Shown here: positions 36,310 to 45,996 of the stretch, piece by piece
Numbering within the stretch: the stretch's first letter is position 1
Layout: each line of letters opens with the position of its first letter
Source of the DNA: an uncultured Clostridium sp.
Lineage (GTDB): Bacteria; Bacillota; Clostridia; TANB77; CAG-508
Reading direction: 5' to 3'
DNA length: 64,000 nucleotides
Assembly (NCBI GenBank): GCA_902462295.1
Contig: CABQAZ010000004.1
Span: forward strand, 27,550-91,549
Program-made: the position numbers and the translations under genes
The notes under the pieces: model-generated
The model's database searches: none
What the model was told of the DNA's origin: nothing
What the model saw: only the letters and a program-made list of their open reading frames with translations

Positions 36310-36876
36310 TTATACTCTTTCCATGTATTCACATGTACGTGTATCTATTCTTAATACATCTCCAATATTTACAAACATAGGAACTTGTAATTCTAATCCA
36401 GTTTCTAGTGTTGCAGGTTTTCCTGATGTTGTTGTTGTATTTCCTGCAAATCCTGGTTCTGTATATGTTACTTCTAATTCAACAAATATTGGTGGTTCTA
36501 CAGCAAATACTTTTCCTTTAAATGAAAGAATAGTAACTTCCATATTTTCTTTTAAATATTTTAAACAATCTCCTAAATCATCTTTTCCAAGTGGCATTTG
36601 ATCATATGTTTCATTATCCATAAAATAATATAAATCTCCGTCATTATATAAATATTGCATATTTTTCTTTTCAATATCTGCTCCTGGATATTTATCTGAT
36701 GGGTTAAATGTTTTTTCTAAAACTGCCCCTGTTATTACATTTTTTAATTTTGTTCTTACAAATGCTGCTCCTTTTCCTGGTTTTACGTGTTGAAATTCTA
36801 CAACTCTGAATACTCCACCATCCATTTCAAATGTTGTTCCATTTCTAAAATCTCCTGCTGAATATACTCCTGCCAT
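36310..36876 (-). CDS. efp: Elongation factor P
   Basis: 188 residues from MAGVYSAGDFRNG (AAAGGAG 8 nt upstream; a longer in-frame start precedes the SD). EF-P relieves ribosome stalling at polyproline. The tip lysine is K35 in HVKPGKGAAF. The C-terminal OB domain has GLELQVPMFVNIGDVLRIDTRTCEYMERV. The neighbouring M24 aminopeptidase gene is a common efp partner in Firmicutes. Confidence 0.96.
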   Translation of the reverse strand: MAGVYSAGDFRNGTTFEMDGGVFRVVEFQHVKPGKGAAFVRTKLKNVITGAVLEKTFNPSDKYPGADIEKKNMQYLYNDGDLYYFMDNETYDQMPLGKDDLGDCLKYLKENMEVTILSFKGKVFAVEPPIFVELEVTYTEPGFAGNTTTTSGKPATLETGLELQVPMFVNIGDVLRIDTRTCEYMERV

Positions 36877-36948
36877 GTTAAATTCTCCTTTCAATTTTCT
36901 TTACATAATTTTCAACTTATTTCATTTTACACTATATTTACTGAAAAA

Positions 36949-37167
36949 TCAAGTCCTATGAAATATTCTTTTTATAAAACTTTTTATTTTGTCTGTTTTC
37001 TTTTCTTTTTTTACTATCATCCATGTATCTTTTTCTTTTTGTTCTTGGTAATCTTCTGAAAATGCTTGTTCTGATATTTTTTTTACTTCTTCTGGTACAA
37101 TGTAAATTCCATCAATAATATCATTTTCTTCAATCTTTATTAATACTCCATCTTTTATTACAGCCAT
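36949..37167 (-). CDS. 72-residue protein of unknown function
   Basis: MAVIKDGVLIKIEENDIIDGIYIVPEEVKKISEQAFSE, then a basic tail (KKTDKIKSFIKRIFHRT). The GIYIVPEEVKKISEQAF stretch resembles a single BspA-type leucine-rich repeat, but one repeat is too little for assignment. SD AAAGGAG lies upstream. It lies between the M24 peptidase and efp, same strand, tight spacing, so it is probably in the same operon. Confidence 0.65.
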   Translation of the reverse strand: MAVIKDGVLIKIEENDIIDGIYIVPEEVKKISEQAFSEDYQEQKEKDTWMIVKKEKKTDKIKSFIKRIFHRT

Positions 37168-37185
37168 ACCTTTTCTCCTTTGTAT

Positions 37186-38247
37186 TTATTTTATAATAAT
37201 ATATCTTTTAGGTGATTTAGTAAGTGACTCACATCCACTCTTTGTAATAAGAACTGTATCTTCAATTCTAATTCCAAATTGTCCTGCAATATAAATTCCA
37301 GGTTCATCTGTTACAACCATATTTTCTTTAAGTGTGTGTTCAGAATTAATGCTTAATATCGGTTCTTCATGTACTTCTAAACCAACGCCATGACCTAATG
37401 CATGAATTAAGTCATAGTTGTTTAATCTAAAATCATTATCTACCATCTTAGAAATCTGTTTAGTGTTAGCATTATCTTTCATGTCTTGCAATGCTTGTTC
37501 TTGATTTTTTAATACTAAATCATATACAGGTTTTATATATTCTGGTACTTCTCCAACAAAAATTGTTCTTGTCATATCTGAACAATACCCATTTATTTTA
37601 CATCCCATATCGATTGTTATTATATCAACATTTTGAATTCTTCTGTCTGTTGGTACTGCATGAGGCTTTGATGAATTCTCACCTGATGCAACTATTGTGT
37701 CAAAAGATAATCCCTCAGAATGTTTATAATAATAATAATCAATTTCTCTTGCTATTTGTTTTTCTGTCATTCCAGGTCTAATATAGTCTACAATATGCTC
37801 AAAACATTCATCTGTTACTCTACAAGCTTTTTTTATATTTTCTATTTCTTCTTCATCTTTTATCATTCTTTGTTTTTCTATCATATTTTCTGTTTCAACT
37901 AAACTATTTATTTTATATTTATGTATATATTCTTTATATTTTGCATAAGTTACATAGTTTTCTTCAAATCCAACATTTTCGCAAAACATGAAAAAATTCT
38001 CAAAATCCTCTTTACTTAAACCTTTAATATCATAAACAACTATTTCATCAAATAATGTTAGTGTATTATGTACATCTTCAATATATCTTCCATCTGTTAT
38101 AAATATATTTTCTTTTCTTGTTACTAATAATATTCCCTCTGCTTGAATATTTGTTAGATATTTTATGTTTATAGGATTTGTTACTATCATTCCTTGTAAA
38201 TTTGAACTTAATAGTTGATTTCTTAACCATTGCATTTTACGATTCAT
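37186..38247 (-). CDS. Xaa-Pro aminopeptidase, M24 family
   Basis: 353 residues. Creatinase-like N-terminal domain, then the pita-bread metallopeptidase domain. Metal ligands are visible in TIDMGCKINGYCSDMTRT (two Asp), HALGHGVGLEVHE (His), VVTDEPGIY (Glu) and FGIRIEDTVLIT (Glu). It removes N-terminal residues before proline. It precedes efp in transcription order (with one small gene between), as pepP-efp pairs often do. SD GGGAGAGAAG lies before the ATG. Confidence 0.94.
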   Translation of the reverse strand: MNRKMQWLRNQLLSSNLQGMIVTNPINIKYLTNIQAEGILLVTRKENIFITDGRYIEDVHNTLTLFDEIVVYDIKGLSKEDFENFFMFCENVGFEENYVTYAKYKEYIHKYKINSLVETENMIEKQRMIKDEEEIENIKKACRVTDECFEHIVDYIRPGMTEKQIAREIDYYYYKHSEGLSFDTIVASGENSSKPHAVPTDRRIQNVDIITIDMGCKINGYCSDMTRTIFVGEVPEYIKPVYDLVLKNQEQALQDMKDNANTKQISKMVDNDFRLNNYDLIHALGHGVGLEVHEEPILSINSEHTLKENMVVTDEPGIYIAGQFGIRIEDTVLITKSGCESLTKSPKRYIIIK

Positions 38248-38271
38248 ATTTCTTCTCTCCCTTTATTTGTT

Positions 38272-39024
38272 TTATCCCTTATACATACCTAATGTAAAAA
38301 TTGTTCTAAGTACGTCTATTATTAATTCAGTTGGAACAAACATACATACTAATATAGAAATTACTATAAATGGTCCAAATGGTATATACTCATTTGTTTT
38401 CTTAATTTTACATGCTATTAAAATAATGCCTATAATTGCTCCTAATAGAAGTGACATCATAGATATTATTATAATATTTGTAAATCCAAAATGTAGCCCT
38501 AAAGCTGTCATAAATTTAACATCACCAAGTCCAACCGCTTCTTTACCATATATTAATCTTCCTATTAAAGTAATAACTAAAAATATTGTTCCTCCTGCAA
38601 TCATTCCTAATAATAAATCTATTGTAATTGCTACATTTGAAAATCCGTATAAAAATGCTATTACTATACCTATTTCAAATAATGTCAGATTAAGTCTATT
38701 AGGTATAATTTGCTTTTTATAATCTATAACAAATACTGATAAAATTATTGGTACTAATAACAGGTATTTTATTAATGTTAAATTTTCTATAAAACTTTCT
38801 TGTATACCTAAAGTATATATTAACCCAACATATATAACTGATGTTAAAATCATTAATATATAATTAGGTCTAAATTGTATTTTATATTCTTTAAATATGT
38901 CTGTTGAAAATACTTTTTTATTTTCTGGTATTCTTTTATTCATCCAATCTGAAAGTTGTCCTACAACTAATCCTATTATTGCTGATAATATGTAAAATCC
39001 TATATGTGTGTCATTTATATACAT
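38272..39024 (-). CDS. A24 prepilin peptidase (no methylase Cys motif)
   Basis: 250 residues with seven or eight TM helices. The aspartyl-protease pair is seen in FVIDYKKQIIPNRLN and VGLGDVKFMTALGLHFG. It cleaves leader peptides of type IV pilin-like or competence pseudopilins. The CxxC motifs of the N-methylase domain are missing, so it is a TadV/ComC-like minimal or divergent form. No pilin genes lie in the window. It sits 24 nt before the M24 peptidase gene on the same strand. Confidence 0.87.
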   Translation of the reverse strand: MYINDTHIGFYILSAIIGLVVGQLSDWMNKRIPENKKVFSTDIFKEYKIQFRPNYILMILTSVIYVGLIYTLGIQESFIENLTLIKYLLLVPIILSVFVIDYKKQIIPNRLNLTLFEIGIVIAFLYGFSNVAITIDLLLGMIAGGTIFLVITLIGRLIYGKEAVGLGDVKFMTALGLHFGFTNIIIISMMSLLLGAIIGIILIACKIKKTNEYIPFGPFIVISILVCMFVPTELIIDVLRTIFTLGMYKG

Positions 39025-39071
39025 TATTTTTTATATGGTTTTTTCGACCATATTCCCCTTTCCTTTTGGTT

Positions 39072-39566
39072 TTATTTTTTATTTTGAGCATATTTTCTTT
39101 TTATCGCATTTTCTAATGGTCTTTTTATCATTGTTATCCAAATATCTTTTTCGGCAATTGGCTCTACTAGTATTGTAAACATTTTACATCTATTTCCTCC
39201 AACCACATCTGTAAATATCTGGTCTCCCACTACTCCAATATTTTCTGGCTTTTCTTTTAATATTTTTTGTACTCTTTTAAAACCTGATTTTAATGGTTTT
39301 TTTGCAAAATATACATATTCCAAATCTAATTTTTCTGCTACTTCTTTTACTTTTTCTTTTTTATTTGTATTTGATAATATATATAATTTAATTCCATCTT
39401 TTTTTAAATTTTTAACCCATTCTATTGTTTCTTTAGACAGGTTTTTATCATAATCTATTAATGTATTATCTACATCTAATATTAAAGCATTTATTTTATT
39501 GTTTTGTAAATAATTTATTGTAATTTCTCTTACATTATTAAAATGTGCTTTTGGGTATAATATCAT
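39072..39566 (-). CDS. yqeG: YqeG-family HAD-IIIA phosphatase
   Basis: 164 residues. HAD motif I LILDVDNTLIDYD (D31, D33), motif II YILSNTN, motif III lysine in AKKPLKSGF and motif IV GVVGDQIFTDVVGGNR. These fit YqeG (TIGR01668), whose substrate is not settled. In Bacillus it lies with yqeH/aroE; here it lies between a lytic transglycosylase and a prepilin peptidase. SD TTAGGAGG lies before the ATG. Confidence 0.93.
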   Translation of the reverse strand: MILYPKAHFNNVREITINYLQNNKINALILDVDNTLIDYDKNLSKETIEWVKNLKKDGIKLYILSNTNKKEKVKEVAEKLDLEYVYFAKKPLKSGFKRVQKILKEKPENIGVVGDQIFTDVVGGNRCKMFTILVEPIAEKDIWITMIKRPLENAIKRKYAQNKK

Positions 39567-39625
39567 TTAGTCCTCCTAATTCTTATGATTATATATTAAC
39601 AATCTCTTTTCATTTTGTCAATAAT

Positions 39626-40192
39626 TTATTCTTCTAGTTGCACATAAATTTTATAATCTCTCATTATTTTTCTAACATACATATTTGTCTCTTTATATGG
39701 AATATTCTCAATATCTGAACCATCAGCTTTAATTGTACCATTTTTTATCCATCTATCAACATTTCCACTCCCTGCATTATATGCAGCAAGAGCTACCTCT
39801 ATGCATTCATATTTGTTTAATAATGATGATATATATTTGGTTCCCAAATTTATGTTTATTTCTGGCTCTAATATATTTTCCTCTGTTAGCTCTATTTGAT
39901 TTTTATTGGCTAATTCCTTTGCTGTAGAATACATTAATTGCATTAAACCTTTAGCATTTTGATGTGATATCGCATTAGGATTAAAGTTACTTTCTGCTTT
40001 TATTAATGCATATATTAAATTATCCTCTACACCATATTCCTCAGAATATTTATTTACATATTCTGAATAATCTTTTTTATATATTGTTCTTATCATTTGT
40101 TTTTTCATACTAATTGCAACAATTATAATTACTATTATCGCCAGTAACATAATTATAGTTTTATTAGTGTTTTTTCTTCGTTTTTTCTTCAA
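39626..40192 (-). CDS. Lytic transglycosylase, SLT domain
   Basis: 188 residues. One N-terminal TM anchor (residues 12-28), then an SLT fold with catalytic E67 in ALIKAESNFNPNAISHQNAKGLMQLM and the later ALAAYNAGSGNVDRWI. It cleaves glycan strands to 1,6-anhydroMurNAc. The short length and membrane anchor are typical of Firmicute family 1 forms. It follows polA, with a REP-like palindrome in the gap. Confidence 0.93.
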   Translation of the reverse strand: MKKKRRKNTNKTIIMLLAIIVIIIVAISMKKQMIRTIYKKDYSEYVNKYSEEYGVEDNLIYALIKAESNFNPNAISHQNAKGLMQLMYSTAKELANKNQIELTEENILEPEININLGTKYISSLLNKYECIEVALAAYNAGSGNVDRWIKNGTIKADGSDIENIPYKETNMYVRKIMRDYKIYVQLEE

Positions 40193-40207
40193 TATTCTCT
40201 CTCCTTT

Positions 40208-40238
40208 TGCACATTTGGAACCAGGTATTTTGTGTGCA
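40208..40238. repeat. 31-bp REP-like palindrome, copy 2
   Basis: TGCACATTTGGAACCAGGTA followed by TTTTGTGTGCA. Same length and ends as the copy at 4676-4706, with about seven differences. In the polA to lytic transglycosylase gap. Confidence 0.65.
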
Positions 40239-40250
40239 ATTTACATGTAA

Positions 40251-42953
40251 CTACTTACATTCATACCAATTAGTTGCTTCAGAAACTTCTGCAATTAACG
40301 GTACATTTAATTTACATGCATTCTCCATACAGTTTTTTAATATATCTTTTATATCATCAACTTCTTCTAATGGTGATTCAATCATCATTTCATCATGTAC
40401 TTGAAGTACAATTTTAGATTTCATATTTCTTGATTTTAGTTCTTTCAAAACATTTATCATTGCTATCTTCATAATATCTGCTGCTGTTCCTTGAATTGGT
40501 GTATTCATAGCAGCTCTACTGCCAAACTGACGTACCATATAATTGCTTGATTTTAATTCAGGAATATATCTTCTTCTTTTAAATAATGTTTCAACATACC
40601 CTTTTTCTTTTGCTTCTTCAACTACATTATCCATAAAATTTTTTATTCCTGAATATTGTTCTAAATATTGTTCAATATATTGTTTGGCTTTTTTTCTTGA
40701 TATGTGTAACTGTTCACCTAATCCAAAGTCACTTATTCCATAAACTATTCCAAAATTTACAGCTTTTGCATTACTTCTTTGTTCTTTTGTAACTTCATCT
40801 ATTGGCGTATTAAATACTTTTGATGCAGCTTGCTTATGAATATCTTCCCCATTATTAAATGCTTCTACCATGTGCTCATCATTTGATATATGTGCAAGCA
40901 CTCTCAATTCAACTTGTGAATAATCTGCATCTATATATAAACATCCATCTGATGGTTTAAATACCTTTCTTAATTGCTTTCCTAATTCAAATCTTGTAGG
41001 TATATTCTGAAGATTTGGTTCTGTTGAACTTATTCTTCCAGTAGCTGTTATAGTTTGGTGGAAAAAAGAATGTATTCTTTTTGTTTCTTTATTTATATAT
41101 GGTTTCATTCCCTCTACATATGTTGAATTTAGTTTCATTAATTGTCTATATTCTAATATCTTTTCTATTACAGGATGCTCATCTTTTAATTTTTCCAAAA
41201 CATCTACATCTGTTGAGTAACCACTTTTAGTCTTTTTTACTACTGGTAGTTTAAGTTTTTCAAATAAAATCTCTCCTAATTGCTTTGTTGAATTTATATT
41301 AAATTCTTCTCCGCAAAGTTCATATATTTCTTTTGTTAATATTTCTAGTCTATCTTTTAATGATTGTCCATAACTATCTAATTCTTTTACATCAACATAC
41401 ATTCCATTCCATTGCATTTCTGCTAATACTTCTACTGTTGGCATATCTATATTTTTAAATAATTCTATAGCATCTATTTCTTCTAATTTTTTTATTGTCA
41501 CTTCTGCTAATTTAAAAACTTCTTCCGCATATAGACAATTTTCAATTTTTTTATTTTGTTCTTTCTGATTGTCTTTCTCGTTTATTTCAAATAATGATGT
41601 TTGCTCAGGTTCTTCTTTTACTCCTTGTGCTTGTAAATATTCATTGTTTTCAATCTCTAAATAGTCTCTTGCAATTACATCTATTGTATATTTACTTGTT
41701 GGATTTAATATATATGCTGCAATCTTTGCATCATATACTATATTTTTCATTGTAATACCTATCTGCTTTAATAAAATATAATCTTGTGCTAAATCATATC
41801 CATATTTTTGAATTTTATCATCTTCAAATATATTTTTTAGTTGTTCTTTTAATTTATCATGTTCTGATATATAATATATTTTATTTTCTGAATATATACT
41901 TATTCCTGTTATTTCCTTTTTTATTATTGTTTCTAAATTTGCATTTTCTTCTGTTTGTAAAAAATAATACAATTTATTTTCATTTAAATTAGGAAGTTCT
42001 GTTGTTTCTACAATTTCAAAATGTTTTTCGTTTGAATCTCCATTTGTACCATTTACTGTTGACATATTCCTTAATCCAAATTTATCTATATATCTATTAA
42101 AACGCAATTCTTCAAATATTTCTAGTACTTTTTGTTTATCCCATTCTTCTAATTTTATTTGTTCTAATGTATCTTCTATTGGTACATTTGTATTTATTTC
42201 TCCAAGTACTCTAGATAATTCTGCCATTTCTTTGTTATTTATTATATTTTCTCTTTGTTTTCCTTTTAAATCATCAGTTCCTGCTTCTACATTTTTATAC
42301 AATTCTGCTACTGTTCCATATCTTTTTATTAGTGAAATTGCAGTTTTAGGTCCTATTCCTGGTACTCCTGGTATATTATCAGAACTATCACCTTGTAAAG
42401 CTTTTACTTCTATAAGTTGAACTGGTTCTAATCCATATTCCTCTAAAATTTTTGCTCTATTATAATCTTCTGTTTCTGTTTTCCCTTGTTTAGTTCTAGG
42501 TATTCTTATTGTAATATAATCACTTGCAAGTTGAAATGTATCTCTATCTCCTGAAAGAATTGTAACTTCAAGACCTTGCCTTTCTCCGTATTTTGCAAGT
42601 GTACCTAAAATATCATCACCCTCATATCCTTGCTTTTCTATTATATCTATATTCATTGCTCTTAATACTTCTTTTATTACAGGCATCTGTTCAGCAAGTT
42701 CATCTGGCATTCCATGTCTATTAGCTTTATATCCCTCAAATAATTCTTTTCTTTTTAATTTTCCTTTTACATCAAATGCTACAGCTAAATATTCTGGTTT
42801 TATATCTTCTAATATTTTAAACATTATTGCTAAAAAACCATATACCGCATTTGTATATTTTCCATCTTTAGTTGTTAACATTTTACTTCCCATTATTCCA
42901 TAAAATGCTCTATTCATTATGCTGTTTCCATCAATTAATACTAATTTTTTCAA
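40251..42953 (-). CDS. polA: DNA polymerase I
   Basis: 900 residues, start TTG (KKLVLIDGNSIMNRAF) with TAGGAG upstream. The N-terminal 5' nuclease has GDRDTFQLAS and LQGDSSDNIPGVPGIGPKTA. The middle 3'-5' exonuclease fold lacks the DxE catalytic motif, as in Bacillus-type PolA, so proofreading is probably absent. The polymerase domain is intact: motif A DADYSQVELRVLAHIS, motif B RSNAKAVNFGIVYGI, motif C LQVHDEMMIESP. It overlaps the preceding membrane glycosyltransferase gene by 23 nt. Confidence 0.96.
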   Translation of the reverse strand: MKKLVLIDGNSIMNRAFYGIMGSKMLTTKDGKYTNAVYGFLAIMFKILEDIKPEYLAVAFDVKGKLKRKELFEGYKANRHGMPDELAEQMPVIKEVLRAMNIDIIEKQGYEGDDILGTLAKYGERQGLEVTILSGDRDTFQLASDYITIRIPRTKQGKTETEDYNRAKILEEYGLEPVQLIEVKALQGDSSDNIPGVPGIGPKTAISLIKRYGTVAELYKNVEAGTDDLKGKQRENIINNKEMAELSRVLGEINTNVPIEDTLEQIKLEEWDKQKVLEIFEELRFNRYIDKFGLRNMSTVNGTNGDSNEKHFEIVETTELPNLNENKLYYFLQTEENANLETIIKKEITGISIYSENKIYYISEHDKLKEQLKNIFEDDKIQKYGYDLAQDYILLKQIGITMKNIVYDAKIAAYILNPTSKYTIDVIARDYLEIENNEYLQAQGVKEEPEQTSLFEINEKDNQKEQNKKIENCLYAEEVFKLAEVTIKKLEEIDAIELFKNIDMPTVEVLAEMQWNGMYVDVKELDSYGQSLKDRLEILTKEIYELCGEEFNINSTKQLGEILFEKLKLPVVKKTKSGYSTDVDVLEKLKDEHPVIEKILEYRQLMKLNSTYVEGMKPYINKETKRIHSFFHQTITATGRISSTEPNLQNIPTRFELGKQLRKVFKPSDGCLYIDADYSQVELRVLAHISNDEHMVEAFNNGEDIHKQAASKVFNTPIDEVTKEQRSNAKAVNFGIVYGISDFGLGEQLHISRKKAKQYIEQYLEQYSGIKNFMDNVVEEAKEKGYVETLFKRRRYIPELKSSNYMVRQFGSRAAMNTPIQGTAADIMKIAMINVLKELKSRNMKSKIVLQVHDEMMIESPLEEVDDIKDILKNCMENACKLNVPLIAEVSEATNWYECK

Positions 42954-44358
42954 TTTGTTCTCTCCTATCTTTAATTTTTATTTTATTAGTATATATTACC
43001 CATATTATCATTAAACATATATTAATATTTATAAAATATATATCATATATATACCATTCTGATTTGAACATATATATGCTATTAGCTATTTCTGAAATTA
43101 TTGATAAACCTATTATATTTTTCTTTGTATTAGGTCTTTGCCACATTAGTGTTGCAAACAACCACATTAAATACCATTGCTGACATGTTGTTAATATTAA
43201 TATAAATAATATTAATGCTGTATTATATTTTTTTATTATTTTATAAAACTTTATTTTTCTTTCTGTTAATAAATCTATGTAGAATTTAACATAATACATA
43301 ATAAAAATCAACTGCATAACAGCTTGCAAGATTCGTGCTAAATCTGAATTTATTTGTAATATTGCAGAATATATTGATTTAGAATATTTGCTTGTTTGGA
43401 CTAACATTGCAAAGAATATTCTATAATCTTTAAAATAAATTAAATACTCTAATATTACTATTAAAATAAATATTATTCCATATTGAATACATTTTATAAA
43501 ACGTACCTTTAATTCTTTTTTTCTAAAATGATATATTATTACAACTGGCAATAATAATATTGTGAAATATTTTATCCCAGTTGCTAATGCTAAAAACAAC
43601 ACACTTAAGATAATGTTTTTCTTCTTTAATAAAAAATATAATGTAATTAATACAAATGAAACTACTATTATATCATTGTGAACCATTCCAATAAATTCTA
43701 ATAATATAAACGGATTTAATCCATAAATTATTGAAAATTTTTGTTTATGAGTTAATTTATATATTAAATAACAGTTCATTACATGCATTATTAAATTAAA
43801 TATTTTAAAATTTAATAAACATATATCAATATTTTTAAATGATATAGCAGTAAACATTTTAAATATCAACTGTGCTATTGGACCATATATTACAGTGGTA
43901 TTTGACCAATAATTATTAACACCTTGTTCAAATATTTTATCTTTTTCTATACTTTCCGGATTTTGTTGATAATAATCTTTCATTGTTACATAATATGGAT
44001 TCTGATTATAAACCGAATCTATTTCTCCAACTCCCATATAATAAAATATATCAGAACTTGTCCAAGGTAACATTAATATAAAAATAATACCTACAATAGT
44101 TGTAAATTTTAATACTTTTCTTTCATTGCTAAACATATCTTTTTCTTTTATTATTTTTATATATGCTATATTTAATATAACAAACAATATTAAATATATA
44201 ATAGTTGATATTATTTTACTTATACTCTTTGTTATAAAGAAATTATAATATGTATTAAATCCTAATATCGTTCTATTTTCTGCTATATAAATTATTGATG
44301 GAATAACTAAAATTACACTCGTTAATATAAATAATATTTTTACATATTTATTTTTCAT
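42931..44358 (-). CDS. GT-C-type membrane glycosyltransferase
   Basis: 475 residues from MKNKYVKILF (an upstream in-frame TTG at 44373 is also possible). About 11-12 TM helices. After the second or third helix comes the acidic loop WTSSDIFYYMGVGEIDS, resembling the catalytic Asp loop of polyprenol-phosphate-dependent mannosyltransferases (MptA/GT87-like). Later MVHNDIIVVSF and ATGIKYFTILLLPVVI are typical GT-C stretches. It may glycosylate a cell-envelope lipid or protein. It is coupled to the TIGR02206-like gene upstream by an 11-nt overlap. Confidence 0.72.
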   Translation of the reverse strand: MKNKYVKILFILTSVILVIPSIIYIAENRTILGFNTYYNFFITKSISKIISTIIYLILFVILNIAYIKIIKEKDMFSNERKVLKFTTIVGIIFILMLPWTSSDIFYYMGVGEIDSVYNQNPYYVTMKDYYQQNPESIEKDKIFEQGVNNYWSNTTVIYGPIAQLIFKMFTAISFKNIDICLLNFKIFNLIMHVMNCYLIYKLTHKQKFSIIYGLNPFILLEFIGMVHNDIIVVSFVLITLYFLLKKKNIILSVLFLALATGIKYFTILLLPVVIIYHFRKKELKVRFIKCIQYGIIFILIVILEYLIYFKDYRIFFAMLVQTSKYSKSIYSAILQINSDLARILQAVMQLIFIMYYVKFYIDLLTERKIKFYKIIKKYNTALILFILILTTCQQWYLMWLFATLMWQRPNTKKNIIGLSIISEIANSIYMFKSEWYIYDIYFININICLMIIWVIYTNKIKIKDRREQIEKISIN

Positions 44359-45088
44359 CTTTTTTTCTCTCAATCTTTTTTATAAAATATATACTATAAA
44401 ATGGTAATGTCATTTGTGTAACAGACATGACAAGTGTAAAAAAAGGTCCTGTTATATTATATAAAATCTCTATTGGTGTTCCTGGAAAATTTTTTGATAT
44501 AAACATCAAATTACTATCAAATATTTCATTTATAATATATGCTAATATACAAATTGTACCAACTAAAACTGCAAAATATTTTATATCTGAAGCATTTATA
44601 GTTATGTAATTTGTTATATTTATTAGTAATCCCAAATACACCATTATGCCATGAAATAGAAAACTATGCAAACTAACTATATGAAACATTGGATATGCTG
44701 GCAAAGATGTTGTTGGTAGTATCATAAAAACAACTCCTCCAATTATTCCTCCTGTTGCTAAGAATACATCTCCTATTCTTTTTAACTTATCTTTGGCAAA
44801 TGAACTTAATAATCCTGCATATAATAATAAACTACAATAATACAATGGAACATAATTGTTTAAGTTTTTTACATCTCCCGTATATAATTTATATATAATC
44901 ATTATTACTTCTAAAATCCATATTATTATAGTACACTTTTTTATAATTTCTTTTACTTCTTCTTTTGTTTTGTTTACTGTATTTTTTAATGCTATTACTA
45001 TTCCTAATATTGTTATAATTATTAATTCAAAGTGGCCTGTTGTAAACATTCCACATGGTTTATATTTTCCTACTCTTGCAAATATCAT
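44348..45088 (-). CDS. YwaF/TIGR02206-like integral membrane protein
   Basis: 246 residues with six or seven TM helices. MFTTGHFELIIITILGI at the start, YVPLYYCSLLLYAGLL, and FHIVSLHSFLFHGIMVYLGLLI fit the TIGR02206/YwaF family of unknown function, which has conserved His and Cys in the membrane. AGGAG lies 7 nt before the ATG. It overlaps the glycosyltransferase start, so the pair is co-translated. Confidence 0.75.
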   Translation of the reverse strand: MIFARVGKYKPCGMFTTGHFELIIITILGIVIALKNTVNKTKEEVKEIIKKCTIIIWILEVIMIIYKLYTGDVKNLNNYVPLYYCSLLLYAGLLSSFAKDKLKRIGDVFLATGGIIGGVVFMILPTTSLPAYPMFHIVSLHSFLFHGIMVYLGLLINITNYITINASDIKYFAVLVGTICILAYIINEIFDSNLMFISKNFPGTPIEILYNITGPFFTLVMSVTQMTLPFYSIYFIKKIERKKDEK

Positions 45089-45125
45089 TTCTTTTCTCCT
45101 ATTTTTTATTCAAATATATCACAAA

Positions 45126-45154
45126 AGCAGATAATTATCAACTAATTATCTGCT
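45126..45154 (-). terminator. Terminator between element C and the YwaF-like gene
   Basis: AGCAGATAATTA, 5-nt loop, TAATTATCTGCT followed by TTTT on the minus strand. It would end transcription coming through the rdgB-like gene and element C. Confidence 0.7.
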
Positions 45155-45175
45155 ATATAATTTATAATTGTTATA

Positions 45176-45415
45176 GTTAATGGTTAAATTAAAATTAATA
45201 TAAAGAAAGACTTAAAATATAAGCTTTGAATGAAATGACGAATGTACATGGAAAAATTTTAGAAATTCTACGATGATTTATGGAAAGAGTTCACGATAGT
45301 GGAAAGGTACCATAAATCAAGTTAGAATTTCTTAATTTTGTAATACACTGAGTAATGTAATGAAAAGCTTATATTCTAAGTCTTTCTTATAAAAAGTCAA
45401 TATAAAACATTAATA
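45176..45415. repeat. Long palindromic interspersed element, copy C (most divergent)
   Basis: Inner arms AAGAAAGACTTAAAATATAA and TTATATTCTAAGTCTTTCTT pair with one mismatch although both differ from copies A and B. The apical stem is GATTTATGG/CCATAAATC instead of GTTTTATGG/CCATAAAAC, a compensated change. It ends 5 nt after the stop of the rdgB-like gene. Confidence 0.85.
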
Positions 45416-45419
45416 TAAT

Positions 45420-45996
45420 TTATTGTTGTTCTTCATACCATTTTGCAAATTCCTGCATTGCTTGTACAGAGCCATCTATTTTTCTTCTACTTTCTCTTTC
45501 ATCAGAATCCATTTCTGCTAATGTTTTATCAAAACCATTAGGCTTAAAAATATACCATAAATCTGACCATTTTTCTTCTCTATTTAATCCTTGAATTTTA
45601 TTAGATAAATTTCCGTGGATGTCTTCCATAAAAATAATGTATTTCTTTTCCATCATGATATGCCAAACATTCATTAAATGCACATTTTCTATTTTCTTTA
45701 TTTTCCATTAGTTTTAAAATGCCCTGTATACCTATTGTATCTAGCGAAAAATTCACGAATGCTCTTGGAAAACCATTTAATTCATCAATTCTAAAATCAG
45801 TATCTAATGCAATACAAGGTCTTTTTACTAATTCATAAGCTTGTTTTACTTTTGCAGTTGCTATTTCTTTTATATCATCACTTCTAGGTTCATCTAACTC
45901 ATAATTGAATGTTTCAAATTTCAAATTTTTAAAATATTTTTCAGCAGATTTTATTTTTCCTGTATTGTGCGTTACAAAAACAATTTGCTTTTCCAT
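45420..45996 (-). pseudogene. Ham1/RdgB-like non-canonical purine NTP pyrophosphatase, split by +1 shift at a CGG codon
   Basis: The family hydrolyses ITP/XTP/dITP to keep damaged purines out of nucleic acids. Start MEKQIVFVTHNTGKIKSAEK at ATG 45996 (GGAGG 8 nt upstream). The substrate motif THNTGKIKSAEKYF and a variant LDTDFRIDELNGFPRAFV are present. The frame ends in FYGRHPRKFI and a TAA. The other frame carries NLSNKIQGLNREEKWSDLWYIFKPNGFDKTLAEM. Skipping base 45615, the C of codon 128 (CGG), joins them as FYGRHP-G-NLSNKI. This fits the family's FEG-x3-G-x-I block and gives about 190 residues, the normal size. A shift at the AGA four codons earlier would also restore the frame. Bracketed by elements C and D. 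Confidence 0.85.

Noticed and set aside
45613..45626. Placing the rdgB-like frame shift at AGA instead of CGG
   Set aside because: It is possible and keeps length, but the CGG placement gives a P-G block closer to RdgB and agrees with the other two sites. Kept as an alternative only.
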